The notes below the pieces were generated by a model. That model worked only from the letters and a program-made list of their open reading frames with translations, was not told where the DNA came from and made no database searches. A program made the translations under genes and the position numbers. From Xanthobacteraceae bacterium (GTDB lineage: Bacteria; Pseudomonadota; Alphaproteobacteria; Rhizobiales; Xanthobacteraceae), in assembly GCA_030043175.1 (NCBI GenBank), contig JASHYD010001406.1, positions 1-5,157 on the forward strand: a stretch of DNA of 5,157 nucleotides, written 5' to 3'. Below, piece by piece: positions 1-4,564 of this stretch. Each line of letters begins with the position of its first letter. Within the stretch, counting starts at the first letter, position 1.

Positions 1-99
1 GAGCTGATTGCTCAGTTCCTCGATCTGCGCGCGCAATAACGCGATCAGCGCATCCTTCTCGGCGCTCGACAAAGGGGACGAATCAATGGGCGTGCTCAC
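1..99 (-). CDS. IS66-type transposase (TnpC-like), N-terminal fragment, runs off left edge
   Basis: The reverse strand from a GTG at 99-97 reads 33 codons to the window edge without a stop, beginning (V/M)STPIDSSPLSSAEKDALI and continuing as a helix rich in Leu, Gln and Glu (LLRAQIEELSNQL). This pattern, a short polar leader ending in 'LSxAEKDALI' followed by a leucine-zipper-like coiled coil, is typical of the N terminus of IS66-family TnpC transposases, which then carry a zinc-binding region and a DDE domain. Those later domains lie outside the window. The GTG start is well constrained: an in-frame TGA sits at 114-112 and no other usable start codon lies between. A weak AAGG lies upstream. 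TnpC is the DDE transposase of the element; whether accessory tnpA/tnpB are present cannot be seen. The element's terminal repeat should lie between about 100 and 207, but I cannot place it without the other end. The family call rests on a short stretch and is moderate. Confidence 0.55.
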   Translation of the reverse strand, partial: MSTPIDSSPLSSAEKDALIALLRAQIEELSNQL

Positions 100-207
100 C
101 CATACCTTGACTCACATCCGCCTCCGCAGCACCACTCCCCTCAGCCTGATCGAGTCAACTTGTCGCACACCTCGCCGCGACTTTTGCCCCTCGTGCCCAG
201 CCAGCAC

Positions 208-1394
208 TCAAGACATTGAATTCTTTACAGAAACGTCTTTGTTCCCATTCGGTTTTTCGGCCCATTTGGAAATGGATTTTGCCGGGCATTTGGAAATTCT
301 GTGCCGCTTTGTTCTTCCAGCTGCCTGTGGGCCAAGAGATGCGGCGTGCCGTTTGCGCGTTGCCGCAAGTGCGCGCTGCATCGTCTCCTTGGCATAACTG
401 CGGTAGGCCTGCGCGGCTCTATGTCCCGAGAGAGCGCGGCCCTGACCCTCGGTCAGCTCGGCTTCCTCCAACTCGGTCATGCCGCCGCGCCGACAGGCAT
501 CGAGCGTGAAAAGCTCCGACACCCCTCGATCTTCTTACGCAGCGTCTGCACCAGCTTTTCCATGCCGGGATATGACCATAGCTTTGCGGTGCCCTTGCCC
601 TCGCCCTTTGCTATTTTGCGCATGATCATCGGTATGCCGAGCTTGGGCAGATGGATCAGGATGTCCTCCGCGTCGGCGTAGAACTTGACGGTCTCCCCGT
701 CGATTGTCTCCTCGAGCGGATGCCAGACCAACGCCTTGTTTTTGTGATGCTCGATACGTACGGCGTGCGACCACTTCTTGCTCCGGTAGTCCGGCCACGT
801 CAGCAAGCCAGCCACCACGTTCTCTGGTCGCTGAAGCCATTCAAAGCAGATCACCGCCACTGCCGGCTCGGGCCGGCCTTCCGCAATGCAACCCCACGCG
901 AATTTATAGACCTCCTCGCGCGTCACTGCGTGTTTCTTACTCTTCGTACGGCTCTTGAGCGTGAAGTCGTCCCACGGGTTCGGGTGTTTTTTGTCGAACA
1001 GCTCCGGATGCAGCCGGCGCATGATGGGCCAGACCTTGCGGCAGAGCCCAACCACCTTCTCGCCCTGCCGCAGCCTGATTCCGTTCGGGCCATTGATTAT
1101 CTTCTCATAGATTTTGTCGGCGGCCCGGGGCGTAACTTCTTCGATCTGCCGCTCGCCGATGCGCCGGCCACTCTTGCCAACCGTGTCGCATATCATCTGC
1201 ATGATGTGCTCATAGTCGGGGCGTGAGCGGGGCGAGACTTTATAAGCCTTCTCGGTTTTGTATTGCCTGAACAGCCAATCAATGGTGCCGTAGCGCGCGA
1301 TACGTATACGACCGTATGCGAAAGAGGCTAAGCGAGAAGGGCTTCCAAGAAATCTCGGTCGAGCCGGCAGGTCATCTTCCTCTGGCGGTCTGTG
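208..1394 (-). pseudogene. Phage-type tyrosine recombinase/integrase, broken by frameshift
   Basis: This is a site-specific tyrosine recombinase remnant split over two frames. The first frame is open from 1394 to 477. It contains the core-binding region (YGTIDWLFRQYK at about 1292-1257, then SRPDYEHIM) and the start of the catalytic domain, with AVTREEVYKFAWGC, the first catalytic Arg in WLQRPENVV, and a candidate catalytic Lys in IEHHKNKALVWHPL. After KLVQTLRKKIEG it goes out of frame. The second frame (522-208) continues with SELFTLDACRRGGMTELEEA (second Arg in DACR), the GHR box, and the likely Tyr nucleophile in AYRSYAK. The junction is at the CCCC run 522-525 (plus strand); adding one base there would join the halves. 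The His of the usual HxxR motif is Asp here. The first frame has no ATG, GTG or TTG upstream of 1202, although homology clearly extends above that ATG. An ATG at 1375-1373 with AGAGG just upstream lies in another frame, so the 5' end may carry a second lesion. It is probably inactive unless the shifts are sequence errors. Confidence 0.8.
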
Positions 1395-1649
1395 CTAAAC
1401 GGCCGGCGACATTTCAGCGAGCGGTAAGCCGATTAGCGCCGCCGCCCGTAACCGGGTCGGATCAACCTCACCTTTGCGTGCCGCCGCAATAATTCGGTGA
1501 GCCACGATTTTGCCTATCATTTGAAGCCGCCCGACGTCGCGAAGCTCTTCGCAGGCAGCGTCAAAGGCTTCACCCGTCGCGGCTACTGCTTCAGGCGCAA
1601 ACGCGCCTTGATTCAGTGAAGGGATTAATTGGCATGCCTCTCCCCTCAT
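1395..1649 (-). CDS. Small conserved-type hypothetical protein, about 84 residues
   Basis: I cannot assign a function. The core (GAFAPEAVAATGEAFDAACEELRD, then a helix ending KIVAHRIIAAARKGEVDPTRLRAAALIGL) resembles short all-helical hypothetical proteins that are common in Bradyrhizobium genomes: an 'F-x-PE-x(5)-A-F-x-x-A' helix, a helix carrying A-x-x-I-I-x-A-A, then 'G-E-x-D-P-x-x-L-R-x-x-A-L'. It has no signal peptide or membrane segment, so it is presumably cytoplasmic. The stop TAG at 1397-1395 directly abuts the open recombinase frame. The start is uncertain. I chose the ATG at 1649-1647, but it has no good ribosome-binding site; a TTG at 1673 also lies in frame. The only strong Shine-Dalgarno (GAGGGGAG, 1647-1640) sits 4 bases before an ATG in a different frame (1635-1633), which reads MPINPFTESR before stopping. 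A frameshift between that start and the conserved core is possible. Homologues often sit near mobile elements, but that gives no role. Confidence 0.6.
   Translation of the reverse strand: MRGEACQLIPSLNQGAFAPEAVAATGEAFDAACEELRDVGRLQMIGKIVAHRIIAAARKGEVDPTRLRAAALIGLPLAEMSPAV
1637..1647 (-). promoter_or_regulatory. Strong Shine-Dalgarno-like run before an out-of-frame ATG
   Basis: On the minus strand GAGGGGAGAGG precedes the ATG at 1635-1633, with about 4 bases between GAGGGGAG and the ATG. It is the best ribosome-binding site near the small gene 1395-1649, yet the ATG it serves is in another frame that reads only 14 codons. It may mark the original start of that gene before an indel. Confidence 0.4.
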
Positions 1650-1673
1650 GCATTTTTTACAAATTGGGCACAA

Positions 1674-1808
1674 GCAAGAGAGGTCGTCAAAAAAACGTCA
1701 TTCAAATAAAATTTAAAATTCATATTATCTCTCGATTAGCAACAAGCCTCACGCACCACAAAATCCCCATTGCACCTCTGAATTGTCGGACTGCTTCGTA
1801 CTCGCCGA
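1674..1808. other. AT-rich spacer between two small minus-strand genes
   Basis: No gene is visible here. The stretch about 1687-1740 is conspicuously AT-rich (runs of A and T) in an otherwise GC-rich window. It lies just upstream of the minus-strand gene 1395-1649 and so is the natural promoter location for it. A TTGACG hexamer reads on the minus strand at 1690-1685, but the expected -10 position (about CCAATT) is poor, so I do not call a promoter. Confidence 0.4.
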
Positions 1809-1988
1809 CTATGGCTTGTCGGTATTCCGATCGAGTTGCCTTAGCTGCTCATTGAGTTGCCTCAGCAGCTCGGCGATCCTATCTGGCAGTGGTTCGCGTG
1901 ATACGTCGGAATGGAGTAACCGTAGAGCGTTGCCAATGCCGGCGCGCACCGAGTCGAAGTGAGAACGCGGTCTAGGTTGGCGCCCCAT
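1809..1988 (-). CDS. NepR-like small anti-sigma-type protein (orphan)
   Basis: This 59-residue protein has the hallmark of NepR proteins: a two-helix core reading IGNALRLLHSDVSREPLPDR then IAELLRQLNEQ. In the family, 'IG..LR..Y.dvv.epvPDrf.eLL..L' forms the two helices that bind the extracytoplasmic sigma factor EcfG and, on stress, the response regulator PhyR in the alphaproteobacterial general stress response. Here the N-terminal tail is basic (MGRQPRPRSHFDS) and the C terminus ends LRQLDRNTDKP. The usual aromatic residue of helix 1 (LRxxY) is His in LRLLHSD. I chose the ATG at 1988 because homology begins just after it and the length fits; in-frame ATGs at 2039 and 2087 would add an unusual Pro/Gly-rich leader. 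The upstream ribosome-binding site is weak. No phyR, ecfG or histidine kinase lies in the window, so this may be a paralogue or relic rather than the housekeeping copy. No GGAAC-N16/17-CGTT EcfG-type promoter was found upstream. Confidence 0.6.
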   Translation of the reverse strand: MGRQPRPRSHFDSVRAGIGNALRLLHSDVSREPLPDRIAELLRQLNEQLRQLDRNTDKP

Positions 1989-2092
1989 GCCGACCAACGT
2001 CAACCCGTTTGCCGGGATTCTGGGCCCCCTGTAATTCATCGGCGTCTCGCCCCACTTTCCCAATGCAGGGATGGGACAAAGGGGCATTCATG

Positions 2093-2209
2093 TCAATCAT
2101 CGGTAGCCCGTGTCCAAACTCGTTGCCCACCATCAAAAGAGTCGCTGACGGTAGCAAAGCGCTGGAGAGTTTCCCTGTCTGTCGGGTTCCCGACGCGGTC
2201 GGCGATCAT
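2093..2209 (-). CDS. Tentative 38-residue ORF, possibly a fragment of a small helical protein
   Basis: The minus strand from ATG 2209 to TGA 2095-2093 reads MIADRVGNPTDRETLQRFATVSDSF and then a short tail. The pattern 'A-D-R-x-x-x-P-x-x-R-x-x-L-x-x-x-A' recalls short helical Bradyrhizobium hypothetical proteins, in which it forms one of two helices. The frame stays open upstream to a TAA just beyond a CTG-TTG pair, adding HSRHAIS. No convincing ribosome-binding site precedes the ATG. It may be a remnant or chance; no function can be given. Confidence 0.22.
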   Translation of the reverse strand: MIADRVGNPTDRETLQRFATVSDSFDGGQRVWTRATDD

Positions 2210-2507
2210 GCTAATGGCGTGTCTACTGTGCAACAGTTAGACGACGCGGCCGAGCTTCATAGCGCTCGATCTCGGAACAGCGGCAGCGTGGCTTTGCAGC
2301 GTGAGGTTGCTCGGCCGGACCCCTCACGTGGCCCCCGCCCCGGTTTCGAACAGCATCAACCGGAGAACCGGGGCCTCATCGATCGAAGCGAAATTCAAGG
2401 TCCCGGCTAACAGGCTGGCGACGTAACGAAGATGACCCGCAGCAAGGCGAAATCGCCCGCAGTGATCAATCCCAAATAGCCGCATCACGTGGCGCTTCCG
2501 GCCGAAG
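2210..2507. other. Spacer without a convincing gene
   Basis: Frames on both strands are open in places, but none shows a ribosome-binding site, recognisable family pattern or convincing composition. It contains the inverted repeat 2337-2374. The last 40 bases, in frame with the plus-strand gene at 2508, read ITWRFRPK with no start codon and so may be coding remnant. Confidence 0.4.
2337..2374. repeat. Inverted repeat with perfect 9-bp GC-rich arms
   Basis: GCCCCGGTT at 2337-2345 is the exact reverse complement of AACCGGGGC at 2366-2374, with a 20-base loop. No T-run follows on either strand, so it is not a standard intrinsic terminator. It could fold as an RNA hairpin or be an intergenic repeat unit. 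In GC-rich DNA a chance origin cannot be excluded. Confidence 0.45.
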
Positions 2508-2699
2508 ATGAGGGACCCCGTGGATCGTGAGGTCGTATTTCGCGCTACCGGTGTCCTCTCGGCGACGCCGCTCACGTACTCCCTGCGCCGCGATGACAGC
2601 GAGGTCGTGGTGTTCTGGTTTGCCAAGCCGGACGATGCGGAGGCTTTCGCGACGCGCTTCGGTGGGCAGCGGTTGCCTTCGTCCCATCAAGAATCCTGA
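2508..2699 (+). CDS. Small hypothetical protein with DREVVF / DDSEVVVFWFAKPDDAEAFATRFGG core
   Basis: This 63-residue protein is unknown in function but looks genuinely coding. It reads MRDPVDREVVFRA, a Gly/Ser linker, LTYSLRRDDSEVVVFWF, then KPDDAEAFATRFGGQRLP. The layout suggests two beta strands and a C-terminal helix, a compact alpha/beta fold with 'F-x-x-P-x-D-A-x-A-F-x-x-R-F-G-G' like short Rhizobiales hypothetical proteins I have seen. No signal peptide or membrane segment is visible. The ATG at 2508 has a poor ribosome-binding site; the in-frame GTG at 2520 has GAGGGA about 4 bases upstream and is a reasonable alternative. The frame continues upstream to a stop at 2463-2465 with coding-like ITWRFRPK but no usable start codon, so the true N terminus may have been lost. 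It points towards, and ends 46 bases from, the exported-protein pseudogene, which is on the opposite strand. Confidence 0.55.
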   Translation: MRDPVDREVVFRATGVLSATPLTYSLRRDDSEVVVFWFAKPDDAEAFATRFGGQRLPSSHQES

Positions 2700-2744
2700 A
2701 AACAGGCGGGGCGACCCAAGGCCGCCCCTCGATTGCGTGCCAAC

Positions 2745-3018
2745 CTAGCGATGCTTCCAGCCGCGGTACCCTTCCCCGCCGCCCCCGCCCCGGCTCTTCC
2801 GCAAACGATACCCGCACCAGTACCAACCAAGGCCATTCCAGCCGTCCGGGTACCAGCAATGCTTGTGTCCGCCGAAAAATGAATTGCCCCTGATCGATTA
2901 AGGTGAGGCTATCGACTGCAGCACTCATGTCGGTCGGCGCGATTGTCGCATTTGCGCGGCCGCCGATCACAAACAAGCTGCCGACTGCAATAGAGACGAC
3001 CAACGCGATGAAATTCAT
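2745..3018 (-). pseudogene. Small exported Trp/Gly/Tyr-rich protein, frameshifted
   Basis: Translation from ATG 3018 gives a clean Sec signal peptide (MNFIALVVSIAVGSLFVIGG, then RANA, probable cleavage after residue 24) and a short mature part, TIAPTDMSAAVDSLTL then IDQGQFIF. At that point the frame leaves the natural reading. If one T of the minus-strand T5 run (A5 at 2875-2879 on the plus strand) is removed, the product continues GGHKHCWYPDGWNGLGWYWC and GYRLRKSR, a Gly-rich stretch, then GYRGWKHR, ending at TAG 2747-2745. That reconstructed protein of about 90 residues matches the shape of small periplasmic or secreted Bradyrhizobium proteins of unknown role: signal peptide, 'HCWYPDGWxGxGWYWCGYR', basic Gly-rich tail. 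It contains two Cys in the aromatic segment. The start is secure: AAGGGAGA lies 7 bases upstream. Without correction the frame runs on to 2572 with an Arg-rich, unnatural tail. Whether the extra base is real or an assembly error is unknown. Confidence 0.75.
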
Positions 3019-3024
3019 CGTATT

Positions 3025-3032
3025 TCTCCCTT
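3025..3032 (-). promoter_or_regulatory. Shine-Dalgarno for the exported small protein
   Basis: AAGGGAGA on the minus strand lies 7 bases (GGGAG to ATG) before the ATG at 3018-3016. It fixes the start of the signal-peptide protein and excludes the longer in-frame start at 3063. Confidence 0.75.
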
Positions 3033-3094
3033 GATGCCGCTCAGCTCGCGATTCGAAGCTCACCGAAGATGGTTAGCCTGCAAGCGGGCGTTCT

Positions 3095-3112
3095 ACCGGC
3101 TGCCTTGCCGGT
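3095..3112. repeat. Short hairpin, 6-bp arms
   Basis: ACCGGC at 3095-3100 and GCCGGT at 3107-3112 are perfect inverted repeats around the loop TGCCTT. It lies 15 bases before a second palindrome, and together they form a compact two-hairpin block without T-runs. Confidence 0.4.
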
Positions 3113-3127
3113 TTGGCGCCACAGGCA

Positions 3128-3145
3128 TTAGCCGCAGGCGGCTAA
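3128..3145. repeat. 18-bp palindrome with 8-bp arms
   Basis: TTAGCCGC at 3128-3135 and GCGGCTAA at 3138-3145 are perfect reverse complements around a two-base centre (AG). The tight centre suits a dimeric-protein site or a cruciform or short hairpin. No T-run follows, so it is not a typical terminator. It lies about 110 bases upstream of the exported-protein start and about 350 bases upstream of the binding-protein gene. Confidence 0.5.
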
Positions 3146-3398
3146 GAATTGATGTCAGGAGATGTCAAAAAGGTTCTAAGTTTGCTTCCCTCGATCGGGC
3201 TCCATCAAACGCTGCTGACCGGCGGGCCTTTGTGCCACTATCCAACTTGTGCGGCTCTGTCGGTGACGCGTATGAGTCCCTGGCGTCTTGCTTAACGGCC
3301 TTGAACCGCGGCCCGTCCACGGGCTTGGGAGGGCGAGGCACCGCACGCACGACCAGCCAATCAGCGAACCCAAATGCCCTTTCCACGTATCTCCTAGG

Positions 3399-3422
3399 GC
3401 GATATCATTAGCGTGATATCGC
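3399..3422. promoter_or_regulatory. Inverted repeat, candidate operator upstream of the binding-protein genes
   Basis: GCGATATCA (3399-3407), six bases (TTAGCG), TGATATCGC (3414-3422): the arms match perfectly over 9 bp and the centres of the half-sites are about 15 bp apart, close to one and a half helical turns. It ends 71 bases before the ATG at 3494, in the expected promoter region. Such symmetry fits a dimeric transcriptional regulator (for example the TetR, MarR or GntR classes). No regulator gene is in the window, so its ligand is unknown. Confidence 0.5.
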
Positions 3423-3482
3423 GCAGACTAGCGCGCGGTAAGTGATTGTTAATTCTGTGTTACGGCGCCAACTTTGAAACTT

Positions 3483-3487
3483 GAGGA
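3483..3487 (+). promoter_or_regulatory. Shine-Dalgarno for the first binding-protein gene
   Basis: GAGGA lies 6 bases before the ATG at 3494 and supports that start, which also places the KRREFI signal sequence at the very N terminus. Confidence 0.7.
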
Positions 3488-3493
3488 TTGTAG

Positions 3494-4477
3494 ATGAAAC
3501 GGCGCGAATTCATCGCCGGCCTTGGTGCGACGGCGTGGCCGCTGGCGGCGCAGGCGCAGCTGCCAGGCCGGATGCGGCGGGTCGGGTGCCTTTACGCATT
3601 TACAGAGAACGATCCGATAGTGCAGGAGCGCGTGGCTGCGTTTCGGGAAGGGCTCGCGCAGCTCGGATGGACGGAGCGCAACGTTCGAATTGAGGAGAAG
3701 TTTGCCGGGGGTGATGCCGATCAAATGCAGGCGTACGCGGCCGAATTGGTTGGCTCGGCACCGGATGTCATTGTCGGCAACTCCACCCCCGTCCTCGCGG
3801 CCCTAAAACGGGCGACCCGCTCAATTCCGATCGTCTTCTTCATCGTCAACGATCCAGCCGGACAGGGTTTCGTCGACAGTTTGGGGCATCCGGGTGGCAA
3901 CATCACGGGCTTTTCATTCGTCGAGTTCCCGATGCTCGGGAAATGGCTAGAAATGCTTAAGGAGATTGCCCCCAGCATCAAACGGACGGCGCTCGTGTTC
4001 AACCCTCAGACAGCGCCCTATTACCCCGCCTTCCTGCGCGATTTCGAAGCGGCCCCGGCAACGCTCGCCGCAGAGCTTTCTGCAATGCCGGTGCGTGGCG
4101 AGGCTGAGATCGAGGCGGCCGTGTCGGCATTTGCGCGCGAACCCGGCGGCGGTCTGATCGTCACGCCGGATCCATTCATGGGCGCACATCGCGCAATCGT
4201 GATCGCGCTGACTGAGCGCTATCGACTCCCTGCCTTCTATGGCCTTCGGAATTTCGTCAGGGACGGCGGCCTGATCTCATACGGGCCGGACACACTCGAT
4301 ATCGTCCGCCGCGCGGCTTCATACGTCGATCGCGTCCTGAAGGGCGAAAGGCCGGGCGAGTTGCCCGTGCAAGCGCCAGCCAAGTACGAGTTGCTGATCA
4401 ATCTTAAGACCGCCAAGACGCTCGGCCTCACGGTGCCAACGGCACTGCGCGTGCGCGCCGATAAGGTGATTGGATAG
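3494..4477 (+). CDS. ABC transporter substrate-binding protein, PF04392 type, periplasmic
   Basis: This 327-residue protein is complete and of normal length for the ABC_sub_bind family (PF04392; type 1 periplasmic binding fold, cd06325-like). It captures a small solute, predicted to be an amino acid or related compound, in the periplasm for delivery to an ABC permease; the true ligand is not known. The N terminus MKRREFIAGLGATAWPLAAQ carries an RR-x-F-I twin-arginine-like motif, a short hydrophobic stretch and an AQA cleavage site at about residue 21. The first lobe begins RRVGCLYAF (29-36) and contains ERVAAFREGLAQLGW, the IPIVFFIVNDPAGQGFV hinge strand (111-127) and the family signature HPGGNITGF (132-140). 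The second lobe includes RTALVFNPQTAPYY (164-177), GGGLIVTPDPF and GGLISYGPD, and it ends with KTAKTLGLTVPTALRVRAD, the usual C terminus of this family. It is preceded by GAGGA and an inverted repeat, and followed 87 bases later by a paralogue. No permease or ATPase gene is visible nearby. Confidence 0.92.
   Translation: MKRREFIAGLGATAWPLAAQAQLPGRMRRVGCLYAFTENDPIVQERVAAFREGLAQLGWTERNVRIEEKFAGGDADQMQAYAAELVGSAPDVIVGNSTPVLAALKRATRSIPIVFFIVNDPAGQGFVDSLGHPGGNITGFSFVEFPMLGKWLEMLKEIAPSIKRTALVFNPQTAPYYPAFLRDFEAAPATLAAELSAMPVRGEAEIEAAVSAFAREPGGGLIVTPDPFMGAHRAIVIALTERYRLPAFYGLRNFVRDGGLISYGPDTLDIVRRAASYVDRVLKGERPGELPVQAPAKYELLINLKTAKTLGLTVPTALRVRADKVIG
3500..3516 (+). repeat. 17-bp direct repeat, copy 1 (second copy 4571-4587)
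   Basis: CGGCGCGAATTCATCGC occurs at 3500-3516 and again at 4571-4587, in the same frame in both binding-protein genes, where it encodes RREFIA. It reflects shared ancestry or recent conversion of the signal-sequence region and is a possible site for recombination between the two genes. Confidence 0.7.
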
Positions 4478-4551
4478 TCCTTTGCGAACAAGTGCGTCAT
4501 GCATTTCCCGGCTAGATTCATTTCCATGCAACCCGATTGCCAAATTACAAC

Positions 4552-4557
4552 AGGGAG
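4552..4557 (+). promoter_or_regulatory. Shine-Dalgarno that decides the start of the second binding-protein gene
   Basis: AGGGAG ends 7 bases before the ATG at 4565 but only 1 base before the in-frame ATG at 4559, so it favours the later start (MRRREFIAG rather than MWMRRREFIAG). Confidence 0.7.
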
Positions 4558-4564
4558 TATGTGG

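Larger units (their letters stand above)
3019..3398. other. Gene-poor divergent spacer with several palindromes
   Basis: This is the space between the minus-strand exported-protein gene and the plus-strand binding-protein genes, so it should hold divergent promoters. Open frames exist on both strands (for example 3031-3411 plus, 3165-3386 minus), but I see no family pattern or ribosome-binding site that makes either convincing. It holds palindromes at 3095-3112, 3128-3145 and 3311-3324, and a GATGTCA direct repeat near 3151-3167. Confidence 0.4.

Noticed and set aside
8..397. Plus-strand open frame near the left edge
   Set aside because: It is antisense to the transposase start and the recombinase tail and shows no protein-like pattern.
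651..1226. Long plus-strand open frame across the recombinase
   Set aside because: Exact antisense of the recombinase's conserved frame; no ribosome-binding site or family pattern, and GC-rich DNA commonly keeps antisense frames open.
1685..1690. TTGACG as a -35 element for the small gene 1395-1649
   Set aside because: No acceptable -10 hexamer at 16-18 bases; the AT-rich surroundings make chance matches likely.
1998..2003. TTGACG as a -35 element for the NepR-like gene
   Set aside because: It lies only about 10 bases before the chosen ATG, leaving no room for a -10 element and leader.
2181..2194. Palindrome GTCGGG-TT-CCCGAC
   Set aside because: Short 6-bp arms of GC-rich sequence are expected by chance here, and it lies inside a possible small ORF.
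2324..2626. 100-residue minus-strand frame
   Set aside because: It overlaps the better-supported plus-strand gene at 2508-2699, and its sequence shows no recognisable motif.
3311..3324. Palindrome GCCCGT-CC-ACGGGC
   Set aside because: Short GC-rich arms, no T-run and no nearby gene end or start; likely chance.
3165..3386. 73-residue minus-strand frame from a GTG
   Set aside because: An overlapping second frame (3176-3373) is equally open, there is no good ribosome-binding site, and no family pattern is visible; it cannot be told from chance.
3031..3411. 126-residue plus-strand frame in the divergent spacer
   Set aside because: No ribosome-binding site, no recognisable pattern, Arg/Ser-rich composition, and it runs through several palindromes and the candidate operator.
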